Made by a program: the position numbers and the translations under genes. 64,000 nt of DNA from contig NZ_LR131273.1 in assembly GCF_900631615.1 (NCBI RefSeq), positions 3,566,850-3,630,849 of the forward strand. Reading direction: 5' to 3'. This DNA is from Tsukamurella paurometabola (GTDB taxonomy: Bacteria; Actinomycetota; Actinomycetes; Mycobacteriales; Mycobacteriaceae). Shown one piece after another: positions 7,576 to 17,547 of the stretch (position 1 is the stretch's first letter; every line of letters starts with the position of its first letter). The notes beneath the pieces were generated by a model. That model saw only the letters and a program-made list of their open reading frames with translations. It had not been told where the DNA came from and did no database searches.

Positions 7576-8184
7576 GTGTTCACCATCGGTTTCGACCTGG
7601 ACCTCACGCTGATCGACTCCCGGCAGCGCATCCTGACGGCCGCCCGACGCGCGTTCGCGGATCTCGGCCACGCGGTGGACGATGCGGCGCTCCTCCCGCA
7701 CATGGGCGTCCCGATCGACGACGTCGCGCGCGACGTGGTGCCCGGGATCGACGCGGTGCGGTTCCTGCGGCGCTACCGGTCGCACTACGACACCGATGAG
7801 ACCACGCCGGTGCCCGTGCTGCCCGGCGCGGACGAGCTGCTCGCGGCCATCCGGGCGGCGGGAGGCGAGTCGGTGGTGGTGTCCGCGAAGCAACAGGCCG
7901 CCGCCGAGCGCGCCGTCGCCGACGCGGCCCTCGACGTCACCGCCGTCGTGGGTGGCCGTTTCGGGCAACGGAAGGGCGATGCCCTGCGGCTCTTCGAGAA
8001 CGTCCGCGCCTATCTCGGCGACCACGTCGAGGACGCCGCGGCCGCCCGCGCGGCCGGATGCCCGTTCATCGGCGTGACCACGGGCGAGTTCGGCGACGAC
8101 GCGTTGCGGCGTGCCGGGGCGGACGCCACCGTCGGGCACCTGGGCGAGGTCGTCGCCCTGCTACCCGCGTACGCGGGCGCGTGA
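7576..8184 (+). CDS. HAD-family hydrolase
   Basis: About 202 residues from the GTG at 7576; a TTG at 7567 is an alternative start. All four HAD motifs are present: DLDLTLID with the nucleophile Asp, VVVSAK with the Ser, the QRKGDA lysine, and LGDHVEDAAAA for magnesium binding. A helical cap lies between motifs I and II. The family includes phosphoglycolate phosphatase and other small-molecule phosphatases; the substrate cannot be told. It starts within 12 bases of the preceding stop and is probably cotranscribed with the membrane protein gene. Confidence 0.85.
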   Translation: MFTIGFDLDLTLIDSRQRILTAARRAFADLGHAVDDAALLPHMGVPIDDVARDVVPGIDAVRFLRRYRSHYDTDETTPVPVLPGADELLAAIRAAGGESVVVSAKQQAAAERAVADAALDVTAVVGGRFGQRKGDALRLFENVRAYLGDHVEDAAAARAAGCPFIGVTTGEFGDDALRRAGADATVGHLGEVVALLPAYAGA

Positions 8185-8243
8185 ATCCCGGCCCGCGAAT
8201 CCCGGGGGTAGCGGGCCGCGACGGCGAGGGAACTGGACATTTA

Positions 8244-8275
8244 CCCCACGGTTTGATATTGCATAACCCATGGGG
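8244..8275 (+). promoter_or_regulatory. Inverted repeat at the XRE gene promoter
   Basis: CCCCACGG and CCATGGGG are inverted copies (one mismatch) separated by 16 bases. They bracket an AT-rich stretch with GATATT as a possible -10, and TGGACA lies upstream as a possible -35. The right arm covers the ATG at 8270. This would suit an autoregulatory operator of the following XRE protein. Confidence 0.4.
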
Positions 8276-8656
8276 CAGACAATCGGGGGAGCATCGGACA
8301 CCGTATATCCGATGAAGGCGCGGAAGATCGAGTGGAACACCTACGGGGACGCACTGGCCCGCCGCCTGGTGACGCTCCGGAAGGCTCGCGGGCTGTCGCA
8401 GGAGAAGCTGGCGGAGCTGGCGGGGCTGCATCGCAACCAGATCTCCAACATCGAGCGCAATGTGAGCTCGAACGACGGGGTATCGGATCCTCACATGTCC
8501 ACGATGTACCGGCTCGCGGCGGCGCTCGACGTTCCGCCCGCGCTGCTGATGCCGGATCTCGACCGCCGCGTCGCGATCCGGTCGCCGGAGCAGGCGACCG
8601 CGAAGGCGATCGCGGCGGTCGAGTCGGTCTTGCGTGAGGCCCTCGAGGAGGCCTGA
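8270..8656 (+). CDS. XRE-family transcriptional regulator
   Basis: 128 residues from 8270, or 114 from an internal ATG at 8312 (MKARKIEW). Neither start has a good ribosome site; the upstream ATG fits a leaderless message. The helix-turn-helix is clear (RLVTLRKARGLSQEKLAELA, then GLHRNQISNIER), and a short dimerisation tail follows. It stands alone on this strand between the HAD gene and the convergent secreted-protein genes, so targets other than itself cannot be guessed. Its stop is 2 bases from the convergent gene's stop. Confidence 0.85.
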   Translation: MGQTIGGASDTVYPMKARKIEWNTYGDALARRLVTLRKARGLSQEKLAELAGLHRNQISNIERNVSSNDGVSDPHMSTMYRLAAALDVPPALLMPDLDRRVAIRSPEQATAKAIAAVESVLREALEEA

Positions 8657-8658
8657 GG

Positions 8659-9057
8659 CTACTTGGCCTTCGCGGAGCCGCAGGTGCGGTAGGCGTCCGC
8701 GACGGCGCGCTGCACGTTCGCCTGCTCGCCGGCCAGGCTCATGGCGGCACCGGTGCCCCGGAACGCGAGGGCCGCAACGCGGAACTGCCGGGCCAGTCCG
8801 TCCGATGCTGCGATGTCCGCGAACTCCTGCGGCCCGCCGGCGGCGTCCTCGAGACGCTTCGCCAGGCCCGGCGACGACCGGTCGATCGCGGCACGCAGCT
8901 GGCCGACGGTGCAGGACGTTCCCGGCACCGCGCGCGCCGACGCGGCGTCCGGCTTCGGTGCGGGCTTCGGCGTCGGGGCGGCGCCGGCGAGGGGTGCGCC
9001 GGCCAGGGCGATCGCGCCGAGGACGGCGGCGGTGGCGGCGGTGCGGCGGAAGGTCAT
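8659..9057 (-). CDS. Secreted hemophore-like protein
   Basis: 132 residues with a clear Sec signal peptide (about residues 1-26, ending AGAAP) and a Pro/Lys-rich linker. The mature domain is helical with two Cys (TSCTVGQ and YRTCGS) placed to form a disulfide. The pattern resembles the actinobacterial hemophore-related family (Rv0203 type), which binds haem outside the cell. Haem binding is not shown by the sequence. It follows a similar gene 26 bases upstream and is probably in one operon with it. Confidence 0.65.
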   Translation of the reverse strand: MTFRRTAATAAVLGAIALAGAPLAGAAPTPKPAPKPDAASARAVPGTSCTVGQLRAAIDRSSPGLAKRLEDAAGGPQEFADIAASDGLARQFRVAALAFRGTGAAMSLAGEQANVQRAVADAYRTCGSAKAK

Positions 9058-9083
9058 GCGGGGTGCCTTTCGGTGGCGGGGGA

Positions 9084-9437
9084 TCAGTACTTGTCGCAGG
9101 TCGCGATGACCTTGGCGATCTTGGCGTCGACCTCGGCGCGGTTGGCCCTGTAGTAGCTGGCCGCCGCCGGGTTCTCCTTGGTCAGCCGGTCGATGATCTT
9201 CTGGCGATCCTCGGGCTTGGCGGTCAGCAGCTCGGTCGCCTGGGCGCGGCCACCGGGGGTGGCGTCCATGACGGCGATCGCCTCGGGGGCGATGACCTGC
9301 GTGGCGCGCTCGACCTGCGCGACGGTGCACTTGGTGCCGGGAACCTTGTCGGTCGGTGCGGCCGAGGCGACCGCGGGAACGAAGGCGAGGGCGCCTGCGA
9401 AGGCTGCGACCGCGGCGGCGATGCGGATCCGGTTCAT
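9084..9437 (-). CDS. Secreted hemophore-related protein
   Basis: 117 residues: a signal peptide (residues 1-27, ending ASAAP), then a short helical domain with two Cys (GTKCTVAQ and IATCDKY) and the NPAAASYYRANRAE segment typical of mycobacterial hemophore-related proteins. It is the first gene of a two-gene minus-strand unit; TCTCCTG before the ATG on the plus strand corresponds to a CAGGAGA ribosome site. The two proteins share the Cys layout, so they probably arose by tandem duplication. Confidence 0.7.
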   Translation of the reverse strand: MNRIRIAAAVAAFAGALAFVPAVASAAPTDKVPGTKCTVAQVERATQVIAPEAIAVMDATPGGRAQATELLTAKPEDRQKIIDRLTKENPAAASYYRANRAEVDAKIAKVIATCDKY

Positions 9438-9669
9438 GACTGTCTCCTGTTCGGGGCGGTGACGACTGCCCAGCGAGACTACCGGGTCACGGGGTGGCGC
9501 GAAAGCACGCCGAGGCGCAAAACCAACCCGGTGCGGATGGACTGAAACCCCCGTACGGGCTCCGGTCGTCGCCCCCTTCATGCCCCTTTGCGAGGCCTCT
9601 GACCAGCCGGGTCAGACGGCGTTGGGGTGTGCGAGGTGCTCGTTCGCTCCGTGCAGTAAGTGCAACGAA
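9438..9669. other. Intergenic region between two minus-strand genes
   Basis: No gene was seen. It holds a short perfect hairpin, TCTGACC/GGTCAGA with a 5-base loop (9598-9616). This lies downstream of the methyltransferase gene and may end its transcript. The promoter for the hemophore pair should lie near 9445-9490, but no convincing box was found. Confidence 0.5.
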
Positions 9670-10479
9670 TCAGTCCGGCTTCACACAGACGAAGATCGCC
9701 GTCCCGGGGAAGATCCCGCCGCGCAGAGGACTCCATTGGCCCCACTCCTGCGTGAAGCCCTCGGGCCACTCCGGCTCGATCACGTCCACGACCCGCAGGC
9801 CCGCGCCGACGATCTCGCGGATCCGATCGCCCATCGTCCGGTGGTGCTCGACGTAGGTCGGCGCCCCGTCGTCATCCGTCTCGACGTACGGCGACCGATC
9901 GAAGTACGACAACGTGGCGACGAGGCCGTCGGGCCCCGGATCGTCGAGGAACATCCAGCGCATCGGGTGGTTCACCGAGAAGACGAAGCGGCCACCCGGC
10001 CGCAGGAGGCGGTGCGCCTCGGCCATGACGCGTGCGGAGTCGGCGACGAACGGGATGGCCCCGAAGGCGGAGCAGACGACGTCGGCGGCACCGTCGGCGA
10101 TGGGGAGGCGCTCGGCCCCGGCCTGCACGAGGAGGGGGTTGCCGCCACGCACGTGGGGGAGTCCGCGGCGGAGCATGCCGGCCGAGATGTCGATCCCGAC
10201 CACTGTCGCGCCCTGCGCGGCGAGCCAGCGGGCGCACGGCGCGCTGCCGCAGCCGATCTCCACCGCGACGGTGCCCGGCCCCACGATGCCGAGTAGGCCG
10301 GCGTCGGACTCGTGCAGGCCCTCCGGGCACCACACGAAGGCGCCGTCGGCCGTGTCCACGCCCAGGAAGGCGGCGTGCTCCGCGTGATAGGCGTCGGCGT
10401 CGGCGTCCCACCAGGATCGGTTCACGGCCTCGGAGCCGGCGCTGTCGCGCCGCATGTCCGGTTTGGGGCGGTAGGGCAC
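9670..10479 (-). CDS. SAM-dependent methyltransferase (class I)
   Basis: 269 residues from a GTG at 10479 preceded by a GAGAGG site. The Methyltransf_11 fold is shown by motif I (VAVEIGCGSAPCARWLA), the acidic GIDISAGML, and VVCSAFGAIPFV. A tail follows with many aromatics (WPEGFTQEWGQWSP). The substrate is unknown. It is divergent from rpsA across about 140 bases, an arrangement also found in other Mycobacteriales. Confidence 0.88.
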   Translation of the reverse strand: MPYRPKPDMRRDSAGSEAVNRSWWDADADAYHAEHAAFLGVDTADGAFVWCPEGLHESDAGLLGIVGPGTVAVEIGCGSAPCARWLAAQGATVVGIDISAGMLRRGLPHVRGGNPLLVQAGAERLPIADGAADVVCSAFGAIPFVADSARVMAEAHRLLRPGGRFVFSVNHPMRWMFLDDPGPDGLVATLSYFDRSPYVETDDDGAPTYVEHHRTMGDRIREIVGAGLRVVDVIEPEWPEGFTQEWGQWSPLRGGIFPGTAIFVCVKPD

Positions 10480-10621
10480 GGGAGTGAACCTCTCGACGGC
10501 GACTGCGGTGAGGGCGGTTTGCCCAGGTTGCACGTGGTGGAGTAGCCTGGATCCCGCGTGTGCCCATGCGTGCGCGATCTCAACCCAAACTACTAGCACC
10601 CTGTCCGGAGCAACTTACCCA

Positions 10622-12103
10622 ATGCCCACCACCACCGTTACGTCCCCGCAGGTCGCCGTCAACGACATCGGCACCGCGGAGGATTTCCTCGCCGCGATCG
10701 ACGCCACGATCAAGTACTTCAACGATGGCGACATCGTCGAGGGCACCATCGTCAAGGTCGACCGTGACGAGGTTCTGCTCGACATCGGTTACAAGACCGA
10801 GGGCGTCATCCCCTCCCGCGAGCTGAGCATCAAGCACGACGTCGACCCCTCCGAGGTCGTCAACGTCGGCGATGCCGTCGAGGCTCTCGTCCTCACCAAG
10901 GAGGACAAGGAAGGCCGTCTGATCCTGTCCAAGAAGCGTGCGCAGTACGAGCGCGCCTGGGGCACGATCGAGGAGCTCAAGGAGAAGGACGAGGCCGTCA
11001 AGGGCACCGTCATCGAGGTGGTCAAGGGTGGTCTCATCCTGGACATCGGCCTCCGCGGCTTCCTCCCGGCCTCGCTGGTCGAGATGCGTCGCGTGCGCGA
11101 CCTCCAGCCGTACATCGGCAAGGAGATCGAGGCGAAGATCATCGAGCTCGACAAGAACCGCAACAACGTGGTCCTGTCGCGCCGCGCCTGGCTCGAGCAG
11201 ACCCAGTCCGAGGTCCGCAGCGAGTTCCTGCACCAGCTGCAGAAGGGCCAGGTCCGCAAGGGCGTCGTGTCCTCCATCGTCAACTTCGGTGCCTTCGTGG
11301 ACCTGGGCGGCGTCGACGGCCTGGTGCACGTCTCCGAGCTGTCCTGGAAGCACATCGATCACCCGTCCGAGGTGGTCACCGTGGGCGACGAGGTCACCGT
11401 CGAGGTGCTCGACGTCGACCTGGACCGCGAGCGCGTCTCGCTGTCGCTCAAGGCGACCCAGGAGGATCCGTGGCGCCAGTTCGCCCGGACCCACGCCATC
11501 GGCCAGATCGTGCCCGGCAAGGTCACCAAGCTCGTCCCGTTCGGCGCGTTCGTCCGCGTCGAGGAGGGCATCGAGGGCCTCGTCCACATCTCGGAGCTGG
11601 CCGAGCGCCACGTCGAGGTCCCGGACCAGGTCGTCTCGGTCGGCGACGACGCCATGGTGCGCGTCATCGACATCGACCTCGAGCGTCGTCGCATCTCGCT
11701 GAGCCTCAAGCAGGCCAACGAGGACTACACCGAGGAGTTCGACCCGTCGAAGTACGGCATGGCCGACAGCTACGACGAGAACGGCGAGTACATCTTCCCC
11801 GAGGGCTTCGATCCCGAGACCAACGAGTGGCTCGAGGGCTTCGAGAAGCAGCGCGAGGAGTGGGAGGGCCGCTACGCCGAGGCGGAGCGTCGCCACAAGA
11901 TGCACACCGCGCAGATGGAGAAGTTCGCGGCCGACGAGGCCGCCGAGGCCGCAGCCGGTGGACCGGCCGCGGGTGGCGCGAACTACTCGAGCGAGTCGTC
12001 CAGCGACCGTGGCGGCAACGACGCCCCGCAGAGCACCGGCGGTTCGCTGGCCAGCGACGCGCAGCTCGCCGCGCTCCGCGAGAAGCTGTCGGGCAACGCC
12101 TGA
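10622..12103 (+). CDS. rpsA: 30S ribosomal protein S1
   Basis: 493 residues from MPTTTVTSP, the start used by close homologues; upstream in-frame ATGs are not conserved. Four S1 RNA-binding repeats cover about residues 35-360 (for example GTIVKVDRDEVLLDIG and KGVVSSIVNFGAFVDLGG). A charged, disordered tail ends in SLASDAQLAALREKL, almost identical to the M. tuberculosis protein. S1 helps bring mRNA to the 30S subunit. A strong hairpin terminator follows. Confidence 0.98.
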   Translation: MPTTTVTSPQVAVNDIGTAEDFLAAIDATIKYFNDGDIVEGTIVKVDRDEVLLDIGYKTEGVIPSRELSIKHDVDPSEVVNVGDAVEALVLTKEDKEGRLILSKKRAQYERAWGTIEELKEKDEAVKGTVIEVVKGGLILDIGLRGFLPASLVEMRRVRDLQPYIGKEIEAKIIELDKNRNNVVLSRRAWLEQTQSEVRSEFLHQLQKGQVRKGVVSSIVNFGAFVDLGGVDGLVHVSELSWKHIDHPSEVVTVGDEVTVEVLDVDLDRERVSLSLKATQEDPWRQFARTHAIGQIVPGKVTKLVPFGAFVRVEEGIEGLVHISELAERHVEVPDQVVSVGDDAMVRVIDIDLERRRISLSLKQANEDYTEEFDPSKYGMADSYDENGEYIFPEGFDPETNEWLEGFEKQREEWEGRYAEAERRHKMHTAQMEKFAADEAAEAAAGGPAAGGANYSSESSSDRGGNDAPQSTGGSLASDAQLAALREKLSGNA

Positions 12104-12125
12104 TCCGCTTCGACGCAACGACGGC

Positions 12126-12161
12126 GAACGCCCCGCATCCCCTGGAGGATGCGGGGCGTTC
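12126..12161 (+). terminator. rpsA terminator
   Basis: A perfect 15-bp stem, GAACGCCCCGCATCC with its complement, encloses a 6-base loop and is followed by CCCGTTTT. It lies between rpsA and the convergent ABC ATPase gene and could serve both. Confidence 0.85.
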
Positions 12162-12176
12162 CCCGTTTTCGCGGGC

Positions 12177-13283
<1,107 letters not shown>

Positions 13284-13323
13284 GGGTTCCTCCTGGGGCT
13301 TTCGAGGGGTCGAGGTGGGCGGC

Positions 13324-14163
13324 CTACTTGATGGCGCCGAAGGACAGGCCGCGGACCAGCTTGTTCTGGGCGATCCACCCGCAGATGACCACGGGAAGGG
13401 CGGCCAGCACGGACGCGGCGGAGAGCTTGGCCCAGAACAGGCCCTGCCCGGACATGAACCCGGTGAGGGCCACCGGCATGGTCTGGGCGTTGACCGCGGT
13501 GAGGTTCACCGCGAAGAAGAATTCGTTCCACGAGAAGATCACGCAGATCAGGGCGGTGGCGGCGATGCCGGGGGAGATGATCGGCAGGATCACCTCGCGC
13601 ACCGAGGTCCACAGGCCGGCGCCGTCCATGCCGGCGGCCTCGAGCAGTTCGCTCGGCACCTCCAGGAAGAAGGACCGCATCATCCACACCGCGATGGGCA
13701 GGTTCATCGCCGTGTAGAGGATCACCAGCGTCCAGATGTTGTCGAGCATCCCGATCCGGCCGACGATCACGTACAGCGGGATGATCGCCGCCACGATCGG
13801 CAGCATCTTGGTGCTGATGAAGAAGAACAGCGCGTCCTGCGTCTTGCGGACCGGCCGCAGCGACAGGGCGAACGCCGCGGGCACTCCGAGTGCCAGAACC
13901 AGCGTCGTCGAGATGACCGTCGCGAAGACGGAGTTGAGCAGCGGGACGCCGATGCCGGAATCGAAGACGGCCGTGAACTGGTCCAGGGTGGGCACGAAGA
14001 ACAGGGTCGGGGGCCGCGTCGCCGCGTCGCTCTCCTGCTTGAAGGCCGTGAGCACCATCCACAGCACCGGGAAGAAGAAGCCGATGGCGATGATCCAGGT
14101 GAGGGCGGTCAGTGCGCCGCCCTTGGGGTCGCGCCGACGGCGGGGAACGATGGTCGTGGACAT
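13324..14163 (-). CDS. Polyol/sugar ABC transporter permease (MalG type)
   Basis: 279 residues with six predicted transmembrane helices. The EAA loop that contacts the ATPase reads EAAGMDGAGLWTSVREVILP. Its ATG overlaps the stop of the partner permease by one base (TGATG), so the two are translationally coupled. The protein ends close to SFGAIK, as is usual for this subfamily. It forms the membrane pore with the MalF-type partner. Confidence 0.92.
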   Translation of the reverse strand: MSTTIVPRRRRDPKGGALTALTWIIAIGFFFPVLWMVLTAFKQESDAATRPPTLFFVPTLDQFTAVFDSGIGVPLLNSVFATVISTTLVLALGVPAAFALSLRPVRKTQDALFFFISTKMLPIVAAIIPLYVIVGRIGMLDNIWTLVILYTAMNLPIAVWMMRSFFLEVPSELLEAAGMDGAGLWTSVREVILPIISPGIAATALICVIFSWNEFFFAVNLTAVNAQTMPVALTGFMSGQGLFWAKLSAASVLAALPVVICGWIAQNKLVRGLSFGAIK

Positions 14164-15113
14164 CAGGCTGCTTCCTCTCCGGCGCCGAAGCTCTTGAAGA
14201 TCAGGCGGATCGCGAGCGTCGAGACGACGATCGTGCCGATCACGGTGACGACGCCCATGGCCGCGGCCTGGCCGATGTCGAAGCCGAGGAAGGCACGCTG
14301 ATAGATGTAGAAGGGCAGGTTGGAGCTGGCCACGCCCGGTCCGCCCGAGGTCATCATGTAGACCGCGTCGAAGGTGTTGACCAGGTAGATCGCGCCCAGC
14401 ACCGCGCCCAGCTCGATGAACCGCCGCAGGTGCGGCAGCGTCAGCTCGCGGAACAGGCGCACGCTGGTGGCACCGTCGACCCGCGCGGCCTCCTGCACGT
14501 CCCGGGGCATCGACTGCAGGCCCGCGAGGATGAGCAGCATCATGAACGGGGTCCACTGCCAGACCAGCTCGGCGACGACGGAGGCGAGCGGGTACTCGCT
14601 GAGCCAGTCGACGTGGATGCCGAGCGGACTGAGCGCCCACGCGAGCAGGCCGTTGGTGGGGGAGAGCAGGCTCGTCTTCCACAGCAGCGCGGCGGCGACG
14701 GGCGTGACCAGGAACGGGGTGATGAGCAGCGTGCGGACCACGCCGCGGCCCAGGAACTTCCGGTCCAGCAGCAGCGCCAGGAGCAGTCCCAGGATCACCG
14801 ACAGCACGACCGTGCCGACGATGAGCAGCACGGTGTTGAGCGTGACCGTCCAGAACTGGGTGTCCCGGAAGACCTCGACGTAGTTGTTGAGCCAGTTGAA
14901 CTTCCGCGATCCCGGCCGCACGAGGTTCCACGACTGGGTGGAGTAGTAGAGCGTCACCAGGAACGGGATCTGCGTGACGATCACCATGAAGATCAGCGCG
15001 GGGAGCAGCGGACCGCGCCGGCGCCACGCCTCCGCTCGGGTGATCCGGTCGCGCTTGGAGCGCAGGGGTGTCGCCGGCCGCGCTGCAGGCGGCGTGCTGG
15101 CGGTGGTGGTCAT
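14163..15113 (-). CDS. Polyol/sugar ABC transporter permease (MalF type)
   Basis: 316 residues: an Arg-rich cytoplasmic N-terminus of about 35 residues, then six helices. The EAA loop is EAARVDGATSVRLFRELTLP. The ATG overlaps the stop of the binding-protein gene (ATGA). The N-terminal extension and the long periplasmic loop between the first two helices suit the MalF/SmoF side of the heterodimer. Confidence 0.92.
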   Translation of the reverse strand: MTTTASTPPAARPATPLRSKRDRITRAEAWRRRGPLLPALIFMVIVTQIPFLVTLYYSTQSWNLVRPGSRKFNWLNNYVEVFRDTQFWTVTLNTVLLIVGTVVLSVILGLLLALLLDRKFLGRGVVRTLLITPFLVTPVAAALLWKTSLLSPTNGLLAWALSPLGIHVDWLSEYPLASVVAELVWQWTPFMMLLILAGLQSMPRDVQEAARVDGATSVRLFRELTLPHLRRFIELGAVLGAIYLVNTFDAVYMMTSGGPGVASSNLPFYIYQRAFLGFDIGQAAAMGVVTVIGTIVVSTLAIRLIFKSFGAGEEAA

Positions 15114-16495
15114 CGTGCTGCCCCCGTCCGGTCCTGGCTGTCGCGGTAGCTCTTCCCGACGACCTCTGCGTACTTCTGCGACTGGGCCAGAGCGTCGTCG
15201 ACGGAGATCTGCCCCGCGATCGCGGCGCTGATCTGCTGGCTGACCCGGGTGCCGAGGTCTTGGAACTCGGGGATGGCGAGGAACTGGATGCCGGTGTAGG
15301 GCACGGGTTCCAGCGTCGGCCGCGACTGGTCGGCGGCCAGCATCGAGCCGAGGGTCTGGTCGGCGAAGGTCGACGACAGCTCCTTGTAGGCGGGTAGCTC
15401 GTACGTCGAGAGCCGGCTGCCCGGCGGGACCCGGCTCGGCCCCAGCTCGTCGGCGACTCCCGCGATGTACTGCTTGCTCGTCATCCAGGAGACGAACTTC
15501 CACGCGTCGCCGGCGCGCGTGCTCTTCGCGGGGATGCCGAGGGACCAGGTGTAGAGCCAGCCGTTGCCGGACTTGGCCATCTTCGGTGCGGGGAGGTACC
15601 CGACCTGCCCGGCGATCTTCGAGGTCTCGGGGCTCTCCAGCGACGAGACGGCCGCCGTGGAGTCGTACCACATGGCGGCCTGCCCCTGCGCCAACAGGTT
15701 TCCGCATTCCTGGAAGCCCGTGGAGGCGGCGCCGGCCTCTCCGTAGTTCCGCACGGTGTCGACGTAGAACCGCACCGCGTCGCGCATCTGCGGCGAGTCG
15801 AACTGCGGGTTCCACTGCTCGTCGAACCAGCGGCCGCCGTAGGCGTTGATCACCGTGTTCAGCGGTGCGAGCACCTCGCCCCAGCCGGGCTTGCCGCGCA
15901 GGCAGATCCCCGCCACGTCGCGCGAGTGCAGCCTGCGGGCCGCGTCGGCGACCTCGGGCCACGTCGGCTCGGCGGGCAGCGTGATGCCCGCCTGCGCGAA
16001 CATCTGCTTGTTGTACATGAGGAAGGAGGACTCGCCGTAGAAGGGGACGGAGTACATCCGGCCCCGGTACGAGAGCGCCTCGCGCAGAGTGGGGATGAAG
16101 TCGCCCGGGTCGTACGACGGGTCGCGGTCCATCAACGCGGACAGATCCGTGAGCCATCCGTTCTGCGCCCACATCCGCGTCTCGTAATTGCTGATCATCA
16201 CCACGTCGAACTCGCCGCCGCCGGTGGAGACCGAGGCGGTGATCTTGGCGCGCGCCTCGTTCTCCGAGAGCGTGATGAACTTGAGCTTCACTCCGGGGTT
16301 GGCGCGTTCGAACTCGGGGGCCAGGCCCACGGCGTCCGTCATCTGCGAGTTCGACACCATGGCGACGGTCACGGCTGAGCCGCCCCCGTCGGTGAAGACA
16401 CCCGCTCCGGAGCAGCCGGTGAGCAGCGCCGTGACGGCGGCGAGGCCACCGGCGGCCGCCGCGCGGCGTCGTGCGGATCTGCGGATCACGATCAT
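15110..16495 (-). CDS. Polyol/sugar ABC transporter substrate-binding lipoprotein
   Basis: 461 residues. A twin-basic N-region and hydrophobic core end in the lipobox LLTGC, so the mature protein is anchored by a lipid-modified Cys. The body is a cluster-1 solute-binding protein (SBP_bac_1) with the usual YNKQMFAQAG and WY-rich binding region. The ATG at 16495 overlaps the regulator's stop (ATGA), which favours it over the GTG at 16519. It should capture the sugar alcohol and deliver it to the two permeases. Confidence 0.92.
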   Translation of the reverse strand: MIVIRRSARRRAAAAGGLAAVTALLTGCSGAGVFTDGGGSAVTVAMVSNSQMTDAVGLAPEFERANPGVKLKFITLSENEARAKITASVSTGGGEFDVVMISNYETRMWAQNGWLTDLSALMDRDPSYDPGDFIPTLREALSYRGRMYSVPFYGESSFLMYNKQMFAQAGITLPAEPTWPEVADAARRLHSRDVAGICLRGKPGWGEVLAPLNTVINAYGGRWFDEQWNPQFDSPQMRDAVRFYVDTVRNYGEAGAASTGFQECGNLLAQGQAAMWYDSTAAVSSLESPETSKIAGQVGYLPAPKMAKSGNGWLYTWSLGIPAKSTRAGDAWKFVSWMTSKQYIAGVADELGPSRVPPGSRLSTYELPAYKELSSTFADQTLGSMLAADQSRPTLEPVPYTGIQFLAIPEFQDLGTRVSQQISAAIAGQISVDDALAQSQKYAEVVGKSYRDSQDRTGAAR

Positions 16496-17475
16496 CCCTT
16501 CTGTTCTGCGAGCAGCCACTGCGCGGTGGGGCGGTCCGTGACCAGGGCGGTCGCGAAGCCGCCCCGCAGGGCGCCCAGGATCGATTCCCGGCGATGCTCG
16601 CCGCCGGAGGTGAGAATCGCTGTGGGGCAGCGCCGGATGTCCTCCAGCGGCACCGAGACGGTGCGCTCGACGAGCGACGACGCGACGGGCGCCCCGTCGA
16701 CTCCGTAGAACCGCCCGCCGATCTCGCCGACGGCTCCGAGCTCGTGCAGCTCGCCGAGGATCTCGGTGTCGATGTACGCACCCTCGAAGAGGGTGGTCGA
16801 GGTGGAGACGGAGCCGACGCCGAAGAGCATGACCTCGGCGGAGCGGGCGGCCGCCAGTGCCTGGGAGACGATGGAATCGCGCTCGAGCGCGCGCACCGTG
16901 TCGGGATCCGCGAACAGCGGTGCCACGAGCCGCACCGGCCGGGCGCCGAGCCGCTCCGAGAATCGGCCGAGCGCGTGATCGACGCCGGTGTGGTACTCGA
17001 CGGACGTCATCGAGCCGTCCATCTGCACCACGCGGGCGCAGGCCGCGCCGCCGCCGAGTGCATCCGCGACCGCCACCTGCTCGGGGCCCCAGGTGAAGCC
17101 GAACGTGTCGGTCGGCTGCAGGCGGCGGGCGAGGAGGGAAGCGCCGGCCCGCCCCAGCGCGGCGTCACCCGAGGGCGTCCCGTCGGCGTCCTCGGCGATG
17201 ATCAGTGCCTCGGTGAGACCGAACGTCGACTCCAGGTCGTGCTCGAGGTCCGGGTGGATGGAGTCCGCGAGGTGCGCCGGGGCGGCGACGGTGACGGTGA
17301 CCAGCCCCTGCGCGCGGGCGCGGGCGACGAGCCGGCCGGCGGTGGGCCGCGAGACGCCCAGCCGCTCCGCGATCTGCGCCTGGGTGAGGCCCTCGAGGTG
17401 GTACATGGTGGCCGCGCGCACCAGCAGGCGAAGGTCGTGGCCGGGTTCCCCGGGAGTGCGCTGCGGTGAGGTCAC
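16492..17475 (-). CDS. Sugar-binding transcriptional regulator (SorC/DeoR type)
   Basis: 327 residues from the GTG at 17475, which has a GGAG site. An N-terminal helix-turn-helix (GLTQAQIAERLGVSRPTAGRL) is followed by a sugar-binding domain with the family's GFTWGPEQVAVADAL and VMLFGVGSVSTSTTL segments. It heads the transporter operon and is divergent from the dehydrogenase genes. Palindromic TGAGCA-type sites in the gap are its likely operators. A sugar phosphate or polyol would be the effector, by family analogy. Confidence 0.88.
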   Translation of the reverse strand: MTSPQRTPGEPGHDLRLLVRAATMYHLEGLTQAQIAERLGVSRPTAGRLVARARAQGLVTVTVAAPAHLADSIHPDLEHDLESTFGLTEALIIAEDADGTPSGDAALGRAGASLLARRLQPTDTFGFTWGPEQVAVADALGGGAACARVVQMDGSMTSVEYHTGVDHALGRFSERLGARPVRLVAPLFADPDTVRALERDSIVSQALAAARSAEVMLFGVGSVSTSTTLFEGAYIDTEILGELHELGAVGEIGGRFYGVDGAPVASSLVERTVSVPLEDIRRCPTAILTSGGEHRRESILGALRGGFATALVTDRPTAQWLLAEQKG

Positions 17476-17494
17476 GCGTTGCTCCGTCGATAGC

Positions 17495-17529
17495 GTGAGC
17501 AAATGCTCACTAGCGGTGATTATGCTCAC
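17495..17529. promoter_or_regulatory. Divergent operator of the polyol cluster
   Basis: GTGAGCA-AA-TGCTCAC (17495-17510) is a perfect palindrome. A second, weaker copy, GTGA-TTATGC-TCAC, lies at 17516-17529. ATGCTCACTA recurs as a direct repeat 19 bases apart. The sites lie between the regulator GTG and the -10 of the dehydrogenase gene, so one protein could control both directions. Confidence 0.75.
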
Positions 17530-17534
17530 TACGC

Positions 17535-17540
17535 TAGCAT
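17535..17540 (+). promoter_or_regulatory. -10 box of the dehydrogenase operon
   Basis: TAGCAT lies 7 bases before the GTG at 17548, so the message is probably leaderless. No good -35 is seen. The second operator copy covers that area, which fits activation or tight repression by the SorC-type protein. Confidence 0.6.
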
Positions 17541-17547
17541 CGCAGAT

